A DNA stretch of 64,000 bases from Schizochytrium sp. TIO01 (lineage: Eukaryota; Sar; Bigyra; Thraustochytrida; Thraustochytriidae): the NCBI GenBank assembly GCA_004764695.1, contig SMSO01000034.1, positions 2,364,501 to 2,428,500 of the forward strand, given 5' to 3'. The notes under the pieces were generated by a model that was given only the letters and a program-made list of their open reading frames with translations, was not told the origin of the DNA and ran no database searches. Position numbers and translations under genes: made by a program. Shown one piece after another: positions 54,601-64,000 of the stretch; the stretch's first letter is position 1; the number at the start of each line of letters is the position of its first letter.

Positions 54601-57014
54601 ATGAAAACATAGTTCCATGCTACACAAACCTCAATTATAGACTTGAAGTCATCATCCACAGGCTTGCTTAGCATTTCCTTGACAAGCTTTTCGGCACAGT
54701 TTACTGTCGATGCTCTTGATGTAGCACCTTTCAAAAGTTCGGCATTCATTCCAATGAGAATGTTGAGCTCCATCTCACGTTTTATCTCTTCATCAGACAA
54801 TTGAAAATTGCCAGCCTGAAGGTTCAGGTTTGCACATTTAGCAAGCAGCCCACTCTGGACATAAGCGAACCATGACCGCTGTTTGCAGGCAAGCATCGTT
54901 TCGGGCAATGTCCCAAGGATTCTTGTCAATATCTGGCGAAAAATACCTTGATCATGCTGCATAAGCTGCACAATATCTTCAGCTAAGTAAATATAACTAA
55001 GAACGCCGATGAGGTTATCTTTCCCACTTCCCGGTGGCAATTTAGCTGCGCATACTACTTGGCCAAGAAAACTTGCAAGGGTACTTCGTGTGCTAAGTAT
55101 AGCCTGAAAAGTTTCCACGATAGGAATCAAAGACTCAGGTTCATGCATACAAGGCATAGCTTCAATCGCTTCAACCCCTTCAAGATTCAGCTCTTTGGCA
55201 ATCTGCTGCATCTGCTCTGGCTTAGTAAATAATTCCATCTTCAACATAACATCCATGAAATCATCAATCTCTTCTCGTCCTGCTGCAGCTTGGGGAGCGA
55301 TACTTTGTACGAGGATGGAAAGTTCATTACGAACGTACGAATCTCTTGTGCCTCGGCGCTTGATTTTCCCACTCGTTGTCTTTGGAATGCTTCGAGGCTT
55401 GATGAGAACAATGTCGTACGGCCGAAGGCTGTGCTCACTGATGATGTTAGCACGAATTTGCTCTGCGAGCCCGGTAGCATCCTTAACTTTTGGATCGCGA
55501 ACCTCAGCAACAACTACAACGTCCTCTGTGTTCTCTAACGCAAATACTGCGCAGCAACCCGGCCGAATCTCTTCGCTTGTAGCATCAACGGTCAGTTCCA
55601 CATCCTGGGGAAAGATATTGCGCCCTCGGACGATCATCATGTCTTTAATTCGACCACAGATAAAAAGCTCTCCTTTATGAAAGAAACCCATATCCCCTGA
55701 ACGGAGGTACGTTTTGCCATCAGGCTGTGCTAGCTCAGCATTGAGCTCTTCCTTTGATTGTTTTGGACGATTCATGTACTTGCTCACTTTAGTTGGTCCG
55801 GTTACCCAAACCTCTCCAACAGTGTCAGTTGGAAGCTTTTCGAGACTATCTGGATGAACGATTAGCACTTCAATGTCATAGCCCGGCTCGCCATTACCAG
55901 CAATGTCGATTCCCTCATCTTTTGGATCTACAATTTCAATCGTTGTTCCAGGCTCGCGAGTATAGGTTGCACTAAGCCGAATGATCAAAGGTGGGGTTTG
56001 CGAACGATGCGTGGAGATTAGCACAACATTTTCCGCCATACCGTAGAACGGATCGAGGTACTCAGGTTTTACACCCTGGTCAGCAAAAGTTTCAGCAAAG
56101 TGGTGAAGTGTTTCCACCCGGACAGGCTCTGCCCCATTGGAGTAACGCGTGCATGATGATAAATCTAGTTCTGCGCGCTTTTTGGACGAAATCTTACGAA
56201 CTGCCAAAGCATATGCAAAATTTGGTGCACAGGTAGTAGTTCCTTGGTATTTAGAAATGGCGTTCAGCCAGATGAAGGGGTCGCGTAGAAAGGTAACAGG
56301 AGACATTGCAACCATTAAACATCCCGAGAAAATTGTAGTGAGGATTGCACCGACAAGGCCCATATCGTGGTAGAAGGGAACCCACGTAACGCCTACAGTG
56401 TTCTCTGTCATGCCCATTGATTGTTTAATACTAGCCAGATTACTGTTGAGATTGCCATGAGTAACACACACACCCTTGGGATCTCCAGTGCTTCCACTGG
56501 AAAATTGGACAAATGCAACATCATCTTTTGCAACAGGCATCGAAATAGAAATACTTTTCGCTCTCTTAGCCTTGCCAATGTCAAACCACTTCAGATTCTT
56601 TGGAAATTTGCCGATGCCTATGATGAATCGTCTGACATGCATAAATTTGGAGTGTGAAAGAACTACCTCAACATTAGTGACCTCAACAGCTTTACTTAGC
56701 TTAAGTAAACCAGCTTTAGGTGTGTTTGGATCAGGTGGATAAACAGGCACAGCAACATAGCCACCTAAGAGACACGCTAGCATGGCAACCACAAAATCGG
56801 TGCCAGGAAAGAATACCAGAAGGACATGTTCTCCCATTTTCATTTTCCATTTGGTTTTCATCATCGATGCTAGACCTTGGGCACGAAAGTAAAGATCACC
56901 GCGCGTCAGCACGGAAGATTCTTTTCCCTTGTCATCTAGCCAGATTAACATTCGTCGGTCAGGTTGTTCACTCGCAAAGCGAGCAATTAGCTCACGGACA
57001 TCCTGGTTTGCCAT
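51684..57014 (-). CDS. FAAL - carrier - membrane beta-helix megaenzyme, copy 1
   Basis: Start ATG 57014 (MANQDVREL; the open frame continues 57 nt upstream only from TTG), end TAG at 51684; about 1,776 residues. (1) Residues 1-580: fatty acyl-AMP ligase with FVQFSSGSTGDPKGV, SNGAEPVRVE, YGMAE, KDMMIVRGRNIFPQDVE and the catalytic-lysine loop PKTTSGKIKR. The 'RGRNxFPQD' and 'YGMAE' forms are typical of FAALs. (2) 580-970: an all-helical region I do not recognise, conserved in copy 2. (3) About 970-1040: carrier domain, LDDDLFDAGISSMAMV, phosphopantetheine Ser about 998. (4) 1060-1720: three units, each two TM helices plus a hexapeptide left-handed beta-helix (for example GSGSVVMPGCVVGRGV), the Pls/NRPS-terminal architecture. 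Expected: ATP-dependent fatty-acid adenylation, loading onto the carrier, membrane transfer. Confidence 0.85.
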   Translation of the reverse strand: MANQDVRELIARFASEQPDRRMLIWLDDKGKESSVLTRGDLYFRAQGLASMMKTKWKMKMGEHVLLVFFPGTDFVVAMLACLLGGYVAVPVYPPDPNTPKAGLLKLSKAVEVTNVEVVLSHSKFMHVRRFIIGIGKFPKNLKWFDIGKAKRAKSISISMPVAKDDVAFVQFSSGSTGDPKGVCVTHGNLNSNLASIKQSMGMTENTVGVTWVPFYHDMGLVGAILTTIFSGCLMVAMSPVTFLRDPFIWLNAISKYQGTTTCAPNFAYALAVRKISSKKRAELDLSSCTRYSNGAEPVRVETLHHFAETFADQGVKPEYLDPFYGMAENVVLISTHRSQTPPLIIRLSATYTREPGTTIEIVDPKDEGIDIAGNGEPGYDIEVLIVHPDSLEKLPTDTVGEVWVTGPTKVSKYMNRPKQSKEELNAELAQPDGKTYLRSGDMGFFHKGELFICGRIKDMMIVRGRNIFPQDVELTVDATSEEIRPGCCAVFALENTEDVVVVAEVRDPKVKDATGLAEQIRANIISEHSLRPYDIVLIKPRSIPKTTSGKIKRRGTRDSYVRNELSILVQSIAPQAAAGREEIDDFMDVMLKMELFTKPEQMQQIAKELNLEGVEAIEAMPCMHEPESLIPIVETFQAILSTRSTLASFLGQVVCAAKLPPGSGKDNLIGVLSYIYLAEDIVQLMQHDQGIFRQILTRILGTLPETMLACKQRSWFAYVQSGLLAKCANLNLQAGNFQLSDEEIKREMELNILIGMNAELLKGATSRASTVNCAEKLVKEMLSKPVDDDFKSIIEVCVAWNYVFMECYRPQNNLPQDLSTQALLLLPSVMGSTSLREFHVARVNTLILQLGSQTSHVFSCFTDTMVSNMNALDTALEHASTCMKQNGQSGDIVQTFMRLYASQEQECAPTSLQATCDTIREHLRNGNDNLLGENYGREIWPEMFASPEPESEGELDSLDDVGDTPEERMEWLFQCVKRSIQAPTLQLDDDLFDAGISSMAMVKITSELERLTKSDEPLDPDFIAKHRTIRKLAEAVEIKRTQCITLDELPMSNSIELPSPFATFLQFIGIWAIFFTMSVAIIPAYHYGYYIRYESNLPQPWTSYNVTNSVKMFGLLVPFVIPIWLLSFTILTILIKWSFLGRWAPREIRINSIAHMRWWFVDRMLHMWELAVGRWILNTPMINIVYIMLGGKISPTAKVKTTLRDLDLLQINAAANVKGMVICRVFDTQNRTLRFRRVTLDAGCQLGSGSVVMPGCVVGRGVQLGPLQVLSEGERLADVPDISPRGDLCWTAYELVAKFTIMVLLLVLYFNASLVNWLIWEYCGYPEHFRYAQLIAWASSYLVTGFTMSLVAIGLKWVLLGRVKPGLVSARHSVRVWTSDYLYGLVYTTWIVLLGETRSIMFYARALGASIGKGCVSSELRWICPSNADMIRMGNSVMSSPIIVEPESNGRRDYITIGDHSELGLMAVIGRGAVIESGSSLGSLSILEPGEVLPSGQRKFQGGIFPIEGNSESSTWSPLDELITLFMRIVLVTATVFSLVPAYEFANYVLYETGMQRDAAISLIAVSFFLAMLSLIIVQKLMALAILGTRPDLLELPCKLCFYCTYQLYTWYFENLLLPVTHGTPFYNAFARFMGARIGNDVIIQSGIIREHQLITVEEKTIIDCNSFVTGHQFTNGYFDVGPTHVGCEVLLHPGSICLAHSSVTSGSTMYPRRFALQDISASEKGDTLEKFSKEKGDVEVGPEELVRFPTSDSSDTDSTKSDSIPYAGEIPDSCV

Positions 57015-59054
57015 ACTGTCTGCGGTAGTGCGAAATGGCAAATGCTTTCTAAGTATAGGCAATAATTGCAATCAGCTTGTGACGATTATCGTGGTGTTTT
57101 TGAAACTAGGGGTTTTGCGCAGAAGCTTTCTGTGGCGTTACGAAGGCTTCTTCTTACAATTTCTAAGATCTTTACGACCTGATTTCTTTTTGACTGTGGC
57201 TATTTTTTAAATCCAAAGTTTCGGGTTTGCACGAAATGTTTCTCTGAAATTAGATTTTCCAGCCGCGGCGAGAGAAGAAAATATTATAGGAATATGTACC
57301 CGTAGTTGGCCTCCACTCAAGCAGGGGTAGACTTCGTTGATTGGTCGAGCTGCACACTTCGTTGATAGCTAGTCCAATCAAAGCAGCCTTTTCGTGAATC
57401 TAACACGGTGCAGGAATGTATTTTGCGAGATTTAGAGATTGAGCCTAAATGGAAATTGTATAATACCCTAGTGCAGCAGGTTTCTTCCAGCATTTTGTTA
57501 CCTTATTCATTATTAATCTTTCAGCATAGCGACATGACTGGATTCACACGAACATGACCACATTATTGAAGGTATGAAGGTATACCTTCTAATATAAGCC
57601 AAAGCGCGGATGTTGGAAGACCGTGGCTCGATGCAAAAAACCATATCTATCTTTGCTTTTAAGCATTGAGGGATTAGAGTCAATGACTTCCACAATCTCG
57701 CGCAACAATGAGTGAATATCACATGGCTTTCACATCCGGCTGCTCCGATCAATTCTTTTCTATCTATGTTCTCTTCCTTTGACAGAAAGAATAAAATGAT
57801 AAGAATTACCTTGTGGATTACCTAGGTCAAAACGATACCATCGTTTTTAGCACTATCTTGGTTAACAAGTACAAAATAAAAAGTCGCCTGGGTAGATGCC
57901 TCTGAGACACTTTTTTTTCCTTCCCCACAACTCTAATTTTTTTCCTATCCATTTTCATTTTGCCTCGTGTGAGCTGGTGCGATGGCATGAGTGTCAGATG
58001 GTGACAAAAATGATCTTGGCTCAACGGATTTATTCAGTCTGGAATATGGCTGTGGTCATCTGCTTTTCGCATTCTCTGCCTATTCCAAATGGCTCACTAT
58101 GTAACAGTTGTAATTGACTCCTAGTACCTCACTGGAGCGGCGCATTGACAATTTCTCGTAGAGGTCTCGCACCAGCCGATGAAAGATGTTATACTTGTTT
58201 TTTGGTTTTGATTTTGTTTTTTGTTTAATTTCAAAGGAAGCAGAAAGTCATCAAGGAGCTGCTGGGAGTATTAAGGCTCAAGCTGTTTTATAGTGGGAAG
58301 GTTTTGAAAGAGTCAACTGTCTGTCACAACGTGACTGCTAAGGGCGGTTGAGAAAAAACTCGGGTGGCAAAATAATTCAATAAGTTCATTTAAGTAATGA
58401 GGGGCCTAGTGTTGTTGAATACTTTTTCTCCCACGGAACAAGTACTCAAACTTCGCACCAAACGTAAGTCCTATGTGGGTATAGTGAAAGGTTATTTTAA
58501 AGAGCATTTCGTTCGCTAATCTGTGCTTTGTGCAACTGGGAAAGCAAGAACCATACCTCATGAATATAAACCGTAGTATATACCATCTATTGAACGAACT
58601 CAAGACTTTGCAGGTCGCTCTGCATGCACCGACAAAGTATTGATTAGAGTATTTTTGTATATGGTTAATCAACAAATTGATTTTTAGATAATTGGAAGGG
58701 GAATGTTTTAGTTTCCAACTTGATTGTCTGTGAGAATACCACAGATGCTACATAGGCGGATCAAATGAAAGGTCAGAAATCAGTAAAATATTGTACTTAT
58801 GCAGGACAGAAGTTTGCTGCTCTTGCATTTTGATGCTTTTGAAGAGAGGCGTTCTATTATCGACCCTTGTTGTGGTTAGTGTAGTGTGCGAGCAAAAACT
58901 GAGTATGGTATGTGCCCTAAAGTCAAAGATTATGCGAAAAGTATCTGAGGCGGCGCGAAGCCAGGCAGCACACTTCTGCCCCATTCCTTCTTCGGATATT
59001 GTTTTATCTAAGATTGCACATAGGTGGGCAGATAGTTATGTAGTTAGGTTTTAT
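57015..59054. other. Intergenic between FAAL paralogs
   Basis: AT-rich, no gene supported. It must hold the 3' end of copy 2 and the promoter of copy 1. Confidence 0.55.
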
Positions 59055-62000
59055 CTAAATGTGATCCAAGACTACGACCTCGACATGCTCTTCCTCCGGC
59101 TGCATACCAGACAGAATCTTAATCTTGTCGTTCGATGCATTCTTGCCAATCATTTGCATAGCAAAACGGCGCGGATGTAAAACAGCACGATTAGCAACTA
59201 TACCATGCGCTAAACAAACAGCACCAGGATGCAAGAGAGCCTCGCTTTGCACCCGAGTTGGCCCCACATCAATGCCACCATTTGTAAATTGGTGGCCCGT
59301 TACGAAACTCCCGCAATCAATAATTGAGCCTTCGTCAATAGTGAGCAGCTGGTGTTCTCGGATTATCCCTGATTGAATGATTACGTTCGTACCAATATTA
59401 GCTCCCATAAATCTTGCAAAAACATTGTAGAATGGCGTACCGTGAGTTACTGGTAAGAGTAAGTTTTCAAAATACCAAGTATACAATTGGTACGTGCAGT
59501 AAAGGCTCATTCTGCATGGCAGCTGCTGTAAATCTCTACGTGTTCCAAGAATGCAAATGGTCATGATTTTTTGAACAATCATAAACATCAACATTGCTAG
59601 CACAAGACTAATGGCAATAAGAATAATTGCAGCGTTTCTCTCAGCATTTGAGTCGAAGAGGATATAATTGGCAAACTCGTAGGATGGAACTAGAGCAAAT
59701 ATTGCCATTGTCACAATTAGAATTCGCGCAAAAAGAACCATGATTTCGTCGAAGACAGTCCAGGCACCAGGTTTTGGCTTAACATCGATTGGAAATATCC
59801 CACCTTGAAATTTGCGATGACCTGAAGGAAGTGTCTCATCTCTTGTCAAAGTACTGAGACTACCAAGACTTGAGCCGCTTTCCATAACAGAACCGCGCTC
59901 AAGCATGGCAAGGAGACCAATCTCACAGCGATCACCAATGGTAATGTAGTCTCTCTCACCCTGTGTTTCTACTTCGACTAAAATGGGACTTGAAATAACA
60001 GTTTTCCCCATACGAATCATGTCTGCATTAGACGGACAAATCCATCGGAGTTCGGATGAAACGCAGCCTTCCCCAATAGAAGCTCCCAGACCACGAGCAT
60101 AAGCGTTAATTGTACGTGTCTCGCCAAGCAAAACAATCCATGTTGCATAAACAAGACCGTATAAATAATCTGCTGCCCATGCGAGAATACTAGGTGTGGA
60201 GCTAACAGGACCTGGGCGTAGACGACCAATTAATATCCATTTCATCGCCACAGCTACAAGTGACATACAGAATCCTGTCACTAGGTAAGATGATGTCCAC
60301 GCGATGAGCTCTGCATAGCGAAAATGCTTGGGATAGCCACACGCATTCCAGATGAGCCAGTTTACTAGCGATACATTGAAATATACGACAAGAAGAACCA
60401 CCATAATGATAAATTTGGTAATCAGTTCATAGAGTGTAAACCACATATTTGGCTTGCTGTATGCAGTAGCTTCATCTCCAACTTGCTCTCCTTCACTCAA
60501 AACCTGTAGCACGCGCACTGAGGCTCCTTGGGCAACAACACAGCCAGGCATGATCACCGCACCTTGGCCAACTTGACTGCCTGCACCAAGTTTGACCTTG
60601 CGAAAACGCAACGTGCGATTTTGGGCATCAAAAACACGGCATAGGATTGTGCCTTTCACGTTCGCACCTTCCCCAATTTGGAAAAGATCTAGATCCCTTA
60701 ATAGTGTCTTCATTTTTGCCGTGGGGGAAATTTTCGCGCCAAGCAGAATGTAAAAAACTGTCAGCATCGGAGTGTTAATAAGCCAACGACCTACTGCGAG
60801 TTCCCAAATATGCAGTAGACGGTCAACGAACCACCATCGAAGATAGGGCAAAGAATAAATTCTGACCTCTCGAGGTGTCCAGCGTCCAACTACAAGCCAT
60901 TTGGCTATCCATGTTAACACAGTGAATGCCAATAGCCAGATTGGAATGCAAAAGGGCACAAGCAAGCCAAACATGTCAACGCTATCATTAACTTGGTAGG
61001 AAGACCACGGTGTGCGTAAGTCAGCGGTGTAGCGAATGTAATAGCCATAGTGATATGCTGGCAGGATGGCAGCTGCCATACAGAAAAAAATTACCCAAAT
61101 CCCAATAAATTGAATAAACAGCACAAGAGGGAGCGGCAAAACTTGAGCCTCAAAAAAGGGCACTTCATCAAGCTCGATTGACACAGCACGTTTTAGCTCA
61201 ACACCATGCGCAAGCTTTCGAATAGTCCGATGGGTTGCAATAAAATCAGGTTCTAATGGTTCATCTGAGCCAATCAGGAGTTCTACCTGAGAAGCAATAT
61301 CTACGATTGCAATCGAACTCATACCAGCCTCGAAAAGGTCGTCGTCGACATCTAAATCTGGGGCATTGATAGACTCCCGTGCACTAGCTAGAAGCCAAGC
61401 AAGGCGTTCCTCTGGACTATCTCCAGCCTTCGTAGCCGTCGAGGCTCTTGAAATGGTAAACAAACTGTCCCAAACGTTGTCGAAAATATTTGCACGTAAA
61501 TGCTGGTGTGCATTGTCCAGCACATAGCGACAACGTGAGATCATCGAAGCAGGGTCAGCAGAACGCTCTCCAGCCAGATAGTTTTCCGTATAGCAATCGA
61601 TCATGCGTCTGCTTAAAGACGGCCCGATAAAGCGCTGAATCGGGTCGATTGCGTTGTCGAAGTCGTGTTGCGTCCATGGAGTCCTGTTCGTATGAGAAAA
61701 CAGACGCGATGAACCAGACATTGCCATACTTAAAAGCAGAACAAAGTTTCGTGTATATGCAAAAGACATTATTGATGTCTCCTCAAGCACCGCGGGCACA
61801 AACATGGCAAGGGCGCATGCTTTGTTTCGCAAATTCGAATCTCCCTCTGGCGAAGAACTTAACATCGCAAAATTCCAGGCTATATGTGCTTCAATCAGCC
61901 CAGATGTGGAAACATCTTCTTGGTATCCTTCCACTGTGAGAACGCTTAAATCCGCACCACAGGAAGCTATGCGAGAACCATTTTCTGAGCGAAAGGCCAC

Positions 62001-64000
62001 TTTTGGTTCTTGATTGGCAACCAATGCAAAGATATCAAGCGCCATGATGCGTCTGAATGCTTCCTCTGATATGGTATCATGATTCTGCCTGCCATGTTGC
62101 TGAAGCAGAACTTTAGATGGTAAAGCAATGAGGCCAGCCCGAACCTGAGCAAGCCAACTTGTAGATTCTAGTGCGTCATCTCTTAAAACACTCAACAACT
62201 TCGCTACTACGTCGCAACAGATGCTTGAGTCTTGCATAAGTTGCAAGTAGTCTCCCATAAGTAGTAAGAAGCTTAGACAACCTCTACACAAATCTGCATC
62301 CAAAGATTCTTCTTCAAAATCTACCAGTAGGCGACCAAAGAAGTCCGAAAGCATGGGACGCGCTTGCAAAAGTGCTTTTAATTGGTCGATCAACGGTGTC
62401 AAGCTTATAGACTCTGTCATGTATGGAAGGGCCTCAAAAGCACACACCTGACTCAAATGCAACTCTTGCTTTAACTTTTGCATTTGCTTTGGTTCAGTAT
62501 ATAAATCCAAAGCCAGGGCATAATCAAAGAGTTGGCGTATATCTGCGGTGGAAACTTGTTCTTGGGGCTCAAGTTCAACCTCTTTAAATTCTTCCTTGAA
62601 CACCTTTTGCATGGCGGGGGTTGATGCTTGGGGAATCTTCTTTTGTGCAACAATATCTAGGGAACCGTTCAGAAAAGCTTCTCGAGTTGCTCGACGCTTG
62701 ATCTTTCCACTAGTGGTCTTGGGAATTGAACGCGGCTTAATAAGTACGACTGCAACTGGCCGAATACTATGGTCGCTGACAATGTGAGATGTGATTTCAT
62801 CAAGGAGCGCCGACGCAAATTTACACTTCGCGTCACGGACCTCAGCAACTACAACAACATCTTCGGTGCCCTCAAGAGCAAAGGCGGCACAACAACCAGG
62901 GCGAATCTCTGCACTCGTCTCGTCCACTGATACTTCAACGTCTTGTGGAAAGATGTTTCGCCCGCGGACAATGATCATATCCTTAATACGACCACATACA
63001 AAGACCTCACCTTGATGGAAGAAACCCATGTCTCCTGTTCGTAGATAAGATTTTCCTAGGTTTTCAGTATCAAGACTGCTATTTGAATCTCTGTTTGGCG
63101 CCAGTCGCGCATTTAGTTGCTCAGTAGATTGTTCTGGTTTGTCCATGTAATTAGCTACTTTAGAAGGACCAGCGACCCAAATCTCGCCAATTGTATCTTC
63201 GTCAAGTTGAACATGAGAGTCAGGGTGAACGATCGCAACTTCGATGTTGAACCCAGGCTCTCCATTTCCTGCGAGATCCTGTCCTTCTTCATTTGGACCT
63301 GCGAGCTCGATTTTGGTTCCAGGCTCTTTCGCGAAAGAAGCTTTCAAGCGAATAATAAGAGGAGGGCTAGGTTTGCGATGCGTTGAAATTAGAACGACAT
63401 TCTCTGCCATTCCATAAAAGGGATCGAGATACTCAGGCTTGACACCCTGGGGAGCGAAAGTCTTGAGAAATTCTTGAAGTGTCTCAACTCTAACAGGCTC
63501 GGCACCATTAGAGTACCGTATACACGAGCGGAGGTCAAGTTTAGCTCGTTTTGCAGCGGGGATTTTGCGCACTGCTAAAGCATACGCAAAATTAGGTGCG
63601 CAGGTAGTAGTCCCGCGATACTTTGAAATGGCATTCAACCAGATGAATGGATTCTGCAAAAATGTGATTGGAGACATTGCAACCATTGTACATCCAGAGA
63701 AGATTGTCGTTAGGATCGCACCGACAAGTCCCATATCATGATAGAATGGAACCCAGGTGACACCAACGGTAGCCTCCGTCATCCCCATGGAAGCTTGAAT
63801 GCTTGAGAGGTTACCTTGAAGATTTTCGTGTGTGACGCAGACACCTTTGGGGTCTCCAGTGCTTCCACTCGAGAATTGCACAAAAGCAAGACTATCGGCC
63901 CCAACCTGCATTGGTGTGTCAATAGAAGAGGCTGGCTTTACTTTTGAGCAGTCATGCCACTTGAGGCCTTGCGGAAATTTGCTTGTGCCAATGACCAGAC
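59055..64000 (-). CDS. FAAL - carrier - membrane beta-helix megaenzyme, copy 2 (5' end beyond right edge)
   Basis: Open without stop from the right edge to TAG at 59055. The 90 nt right of 63911 still translate as FAAL sequence (VIGTSKFPQGLKWHDCSKV, matching FIIGIGKFPKNLKWFDIGKA in copy 1). About 1,648 residues are visible, lacking roughly the first 150. Motifs: FVQFSSGSTGDPKGV, SNGAEPVRVE, YGMAE, IIVRGRNIFPQDVE, PKTTSGKIKR; the unrecognised helical region; carrier VDDDLFEAGMSSIAIV with its Ser; three TM-pair plus beta-helix units ending in HLVVLDHI-like residues (VVVLDHI). The adenylation core is about 85% identical to copy 1 by eye, the helical region much less. Tandem same-strand duplication, about 2 kb apart. 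Substrate specificity may have diverged. Confidence 0.85.
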   Translation of the reverse strand, partial: LVIGTSKFPQGLKWHDCSKVKPASSIDTPMQVGADSLAFVQFSSGSTGDPKGVCVTHENLQGNLSSIQASMGMTEATVGVTWVPFYHDMGLVGAILTTIFSGCTMVAMSPITFLQNPFIWLNAISKYRGTTTCAPNFAYALAVRKIPAAKRAKLDLRSCIRYSNGAEPVRVETLQEFLKTFAPQGVKPEYLDPFYGMAENVVLISTHRKPSPPLIIRLKASFAKEPGTKIELAGPNEEGQDLAGNGEPGFNIEVAIVHPDSHVQLDEDTIGEIWVAGPSKVANYMDKPEQSTEQLNARLAPNRDSNSSLDTENLGKSYLRTGDMGFFHQGEVFVCGRIKDMIIVRGRNIFPQDVEVSVDETSAEIRPGCCAAFALEGTEDVVVVAEVRDAKCKFASALLDEITSHIVSDHSIRPVAVVLIKPRSIPKTTSGKIKRRATREAFLNGSLDIVAQKKIPQASTPAMQKVFKEEFKEVELEPQEQVSTADIRQLFDYALALDLYTEPKQMQKLKQELHLSQVCAFEALPYMTESISLTPLIDQLKALLQARPMLSDFFGRLLVDFEEESLDADLCRGCLSFLLLMGDYLQLMQDSSICCDVVAKLLSVLRDDALESTSWLAQVRAGLIALPSKVLLQQHGRQNHDTISEEAFRRIMALDIFALVANQEPKVAFRSENGSRIASCGADLSVLTVEGYQEDVSTSGLIEAHIAWNFAMLSSSPEGDSNLRNKACALAMFVPAVLEETSIMSFAYTRNFVLLLSMAMSGSSRLFSHTNRTPWTQHDFDNAIDPIQRFIGPSLSRRMIDCYTENYLAGERSADPASMISRCRYVLDNAHQHLRANIFDNVWDSLFTISRASTATKAGDSPEERLAWLLASARESINAPDLDVDDDLFEAGMSSIAIVDIASQVELLIGSDEPLEPDFIATHRTIRKLAHGVELKRAVSIELDEVPFFEAQVLPLPLVLFIQFIGIWVIFFCMAAAILPAYHYGYYIRYTADLRTPWSSYQVNDSVDMFGLLVPFCIPIWLLAFTVLTWIAKWLVVGRWTPREVRIYSLPYLRWWFVDRLLHIWELAVGRWLINTPMLTVFYILLGAKISPTAKMKTLLRDLDLFQIGEGANVKGTILCRVFDAQNRTLRFRKVKLGAGSQVGQGAVIMPGCVVAQGASVRVLQVLSEGEQVGDEATAYSKPNMWFTLYELITKFIIMVVLLVVYFNVSLVNWLIWNACGYPKHFRYAELIAWTSSYLVTGFCMSLVAVAMKWILIGRLRPGPVSSTPSILAWAADYLYGLVYATWIVLLGETRTINAYARGLGASIGEGCVSSELRWICPSNADMIRMGKTVISSPILVEVETQGERDYITIGDRCEIGLLAMLERGSVMESGSSLGSLSTLTRDETLPSGHRKFQGGIFPIDVKPKPGAWTVFDEIMVLFARILIVTMAIFALVPSYEFANYILFDSNAERNAAIILIAISLVLAMLMFMIVQKIMTICILGTRRDLQQLPCRMSLYCTYQLYTWYFENLLLPVTHGTPFYNVFARFMGANIGTNVIIQSGIIREHQLLTIDEGSIIDCGSFVTGHQFTNGGIDVGPTRVQSEALLHPGAVCLAHGIVANRAVLHPRRFAMQMIGKNASNDKIKILSGMQPEEEHVEVVVLDHI

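Noticed and set aside
55195-55680. 161-codon plus-strand frame inside the FAAL gene
   Set aside because: It is antisense to conserved FAAL motifs and has no features of its own.
32723-57071. TTG/GTG upstream extensions of the receptor and FAAL genes
   Set aside because: In a eukaryotic gene the ATG directly before the signal peptide or conserved domain is preferred; the extensions are hydrophilic or unconserved.
1-64000. tRNA genes, CRISPR arrays and transposase genes
   Set aside because: No B-box (GGTTCGANNCC), cloverleaf, spaced repeat array or transposase/reverse-transcriptase motif was seen by eye.

Overview
This window is nuclear DNA from a unicellular eukaryote. Genes are sparse, with about 15 supportable protein genes in 64 kb. 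They lie on both strands without operons, some need very short introns (40 and 43 nt), and start codons often sit in A-rich context (CAAAAATG). A marine stramenopile is my best guess, possibly a labyrinthulomycete/thraustochytrid-like protist. The reasons are the PTxSPT-type linker in a hedgehog-like Hint protein and the giant FAAL-ACP-multipass enzymes. This is an inference; a haptophyte or another alga is not excluded.

Layout. 1-5630 (minus): most of a UTP20-like HEAT-repeat ribosome-biogenesis factor, running off the left edge. 7.3-10.0 kb (plus): two tandem paralogous ~235-residue multipass membrane proteins of unknown function. 10.1-22.3 kb: a long, visibly GC-richer tract with no convincing intact gene, full of tetranucleotide microsatellites and perhaps decayed gene fragments (F-box-like, histone-fold-like). 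22.4-23.8 kb (plus): a KA1-like plus armadillo-like protein. 25.6-26.5 kb (plus): a membrane C-type lectin. 27.5-29.2 kb (minus): a secreted protein with a C-terminal Hint/Hog autoprocessing domain and one in-frame TAA near its N-terminus.

32-51 kb is the most unusual part: a dispersed tandem family of single-pass membrane proteins. Each has a signal peptide, a tiny Cys-rich ectodomain (CxxC...CxxC..GY...C pattern), one transmembrane helix and, in five members, a cytoplasmic domain whose strand/helix pattern looks PH/GRAM-like, plus a C-terminal PxAxxVP-type tail. Two members have only a short tail and one copy is frameshifted. Two neighbouring members share a ~1.15 kb upstream region plus signal peptide at about 99% identity, then diverge abruptly exactly at the mature N-terminus, which suggests cassette-like recombination or gene conversion.

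51.7-64.0 kb (minus): two tandem giant enzymes, FAAL (fatty acyl-AMP ligase) - undescribed helical region - acyl/peptidyl carrier domain - three repeats of (two membrane helices + left-handed beta-helix). This is the architecture of the Pls-like/NRPS-terminal family; the second copy is cut by the right edge. They probably activate a fatty acid, load it on their own carrier domain and transfer it at a membrane.

The lectin, the Hint protein, the Cys-rich receptors and the FAAL enzymes all point to cell-surface or secreted biology, in contrast with the housekeeping UTP20 at the left end. No tRNA, complete rRNA, CRISPR array or intact transposon was seen.
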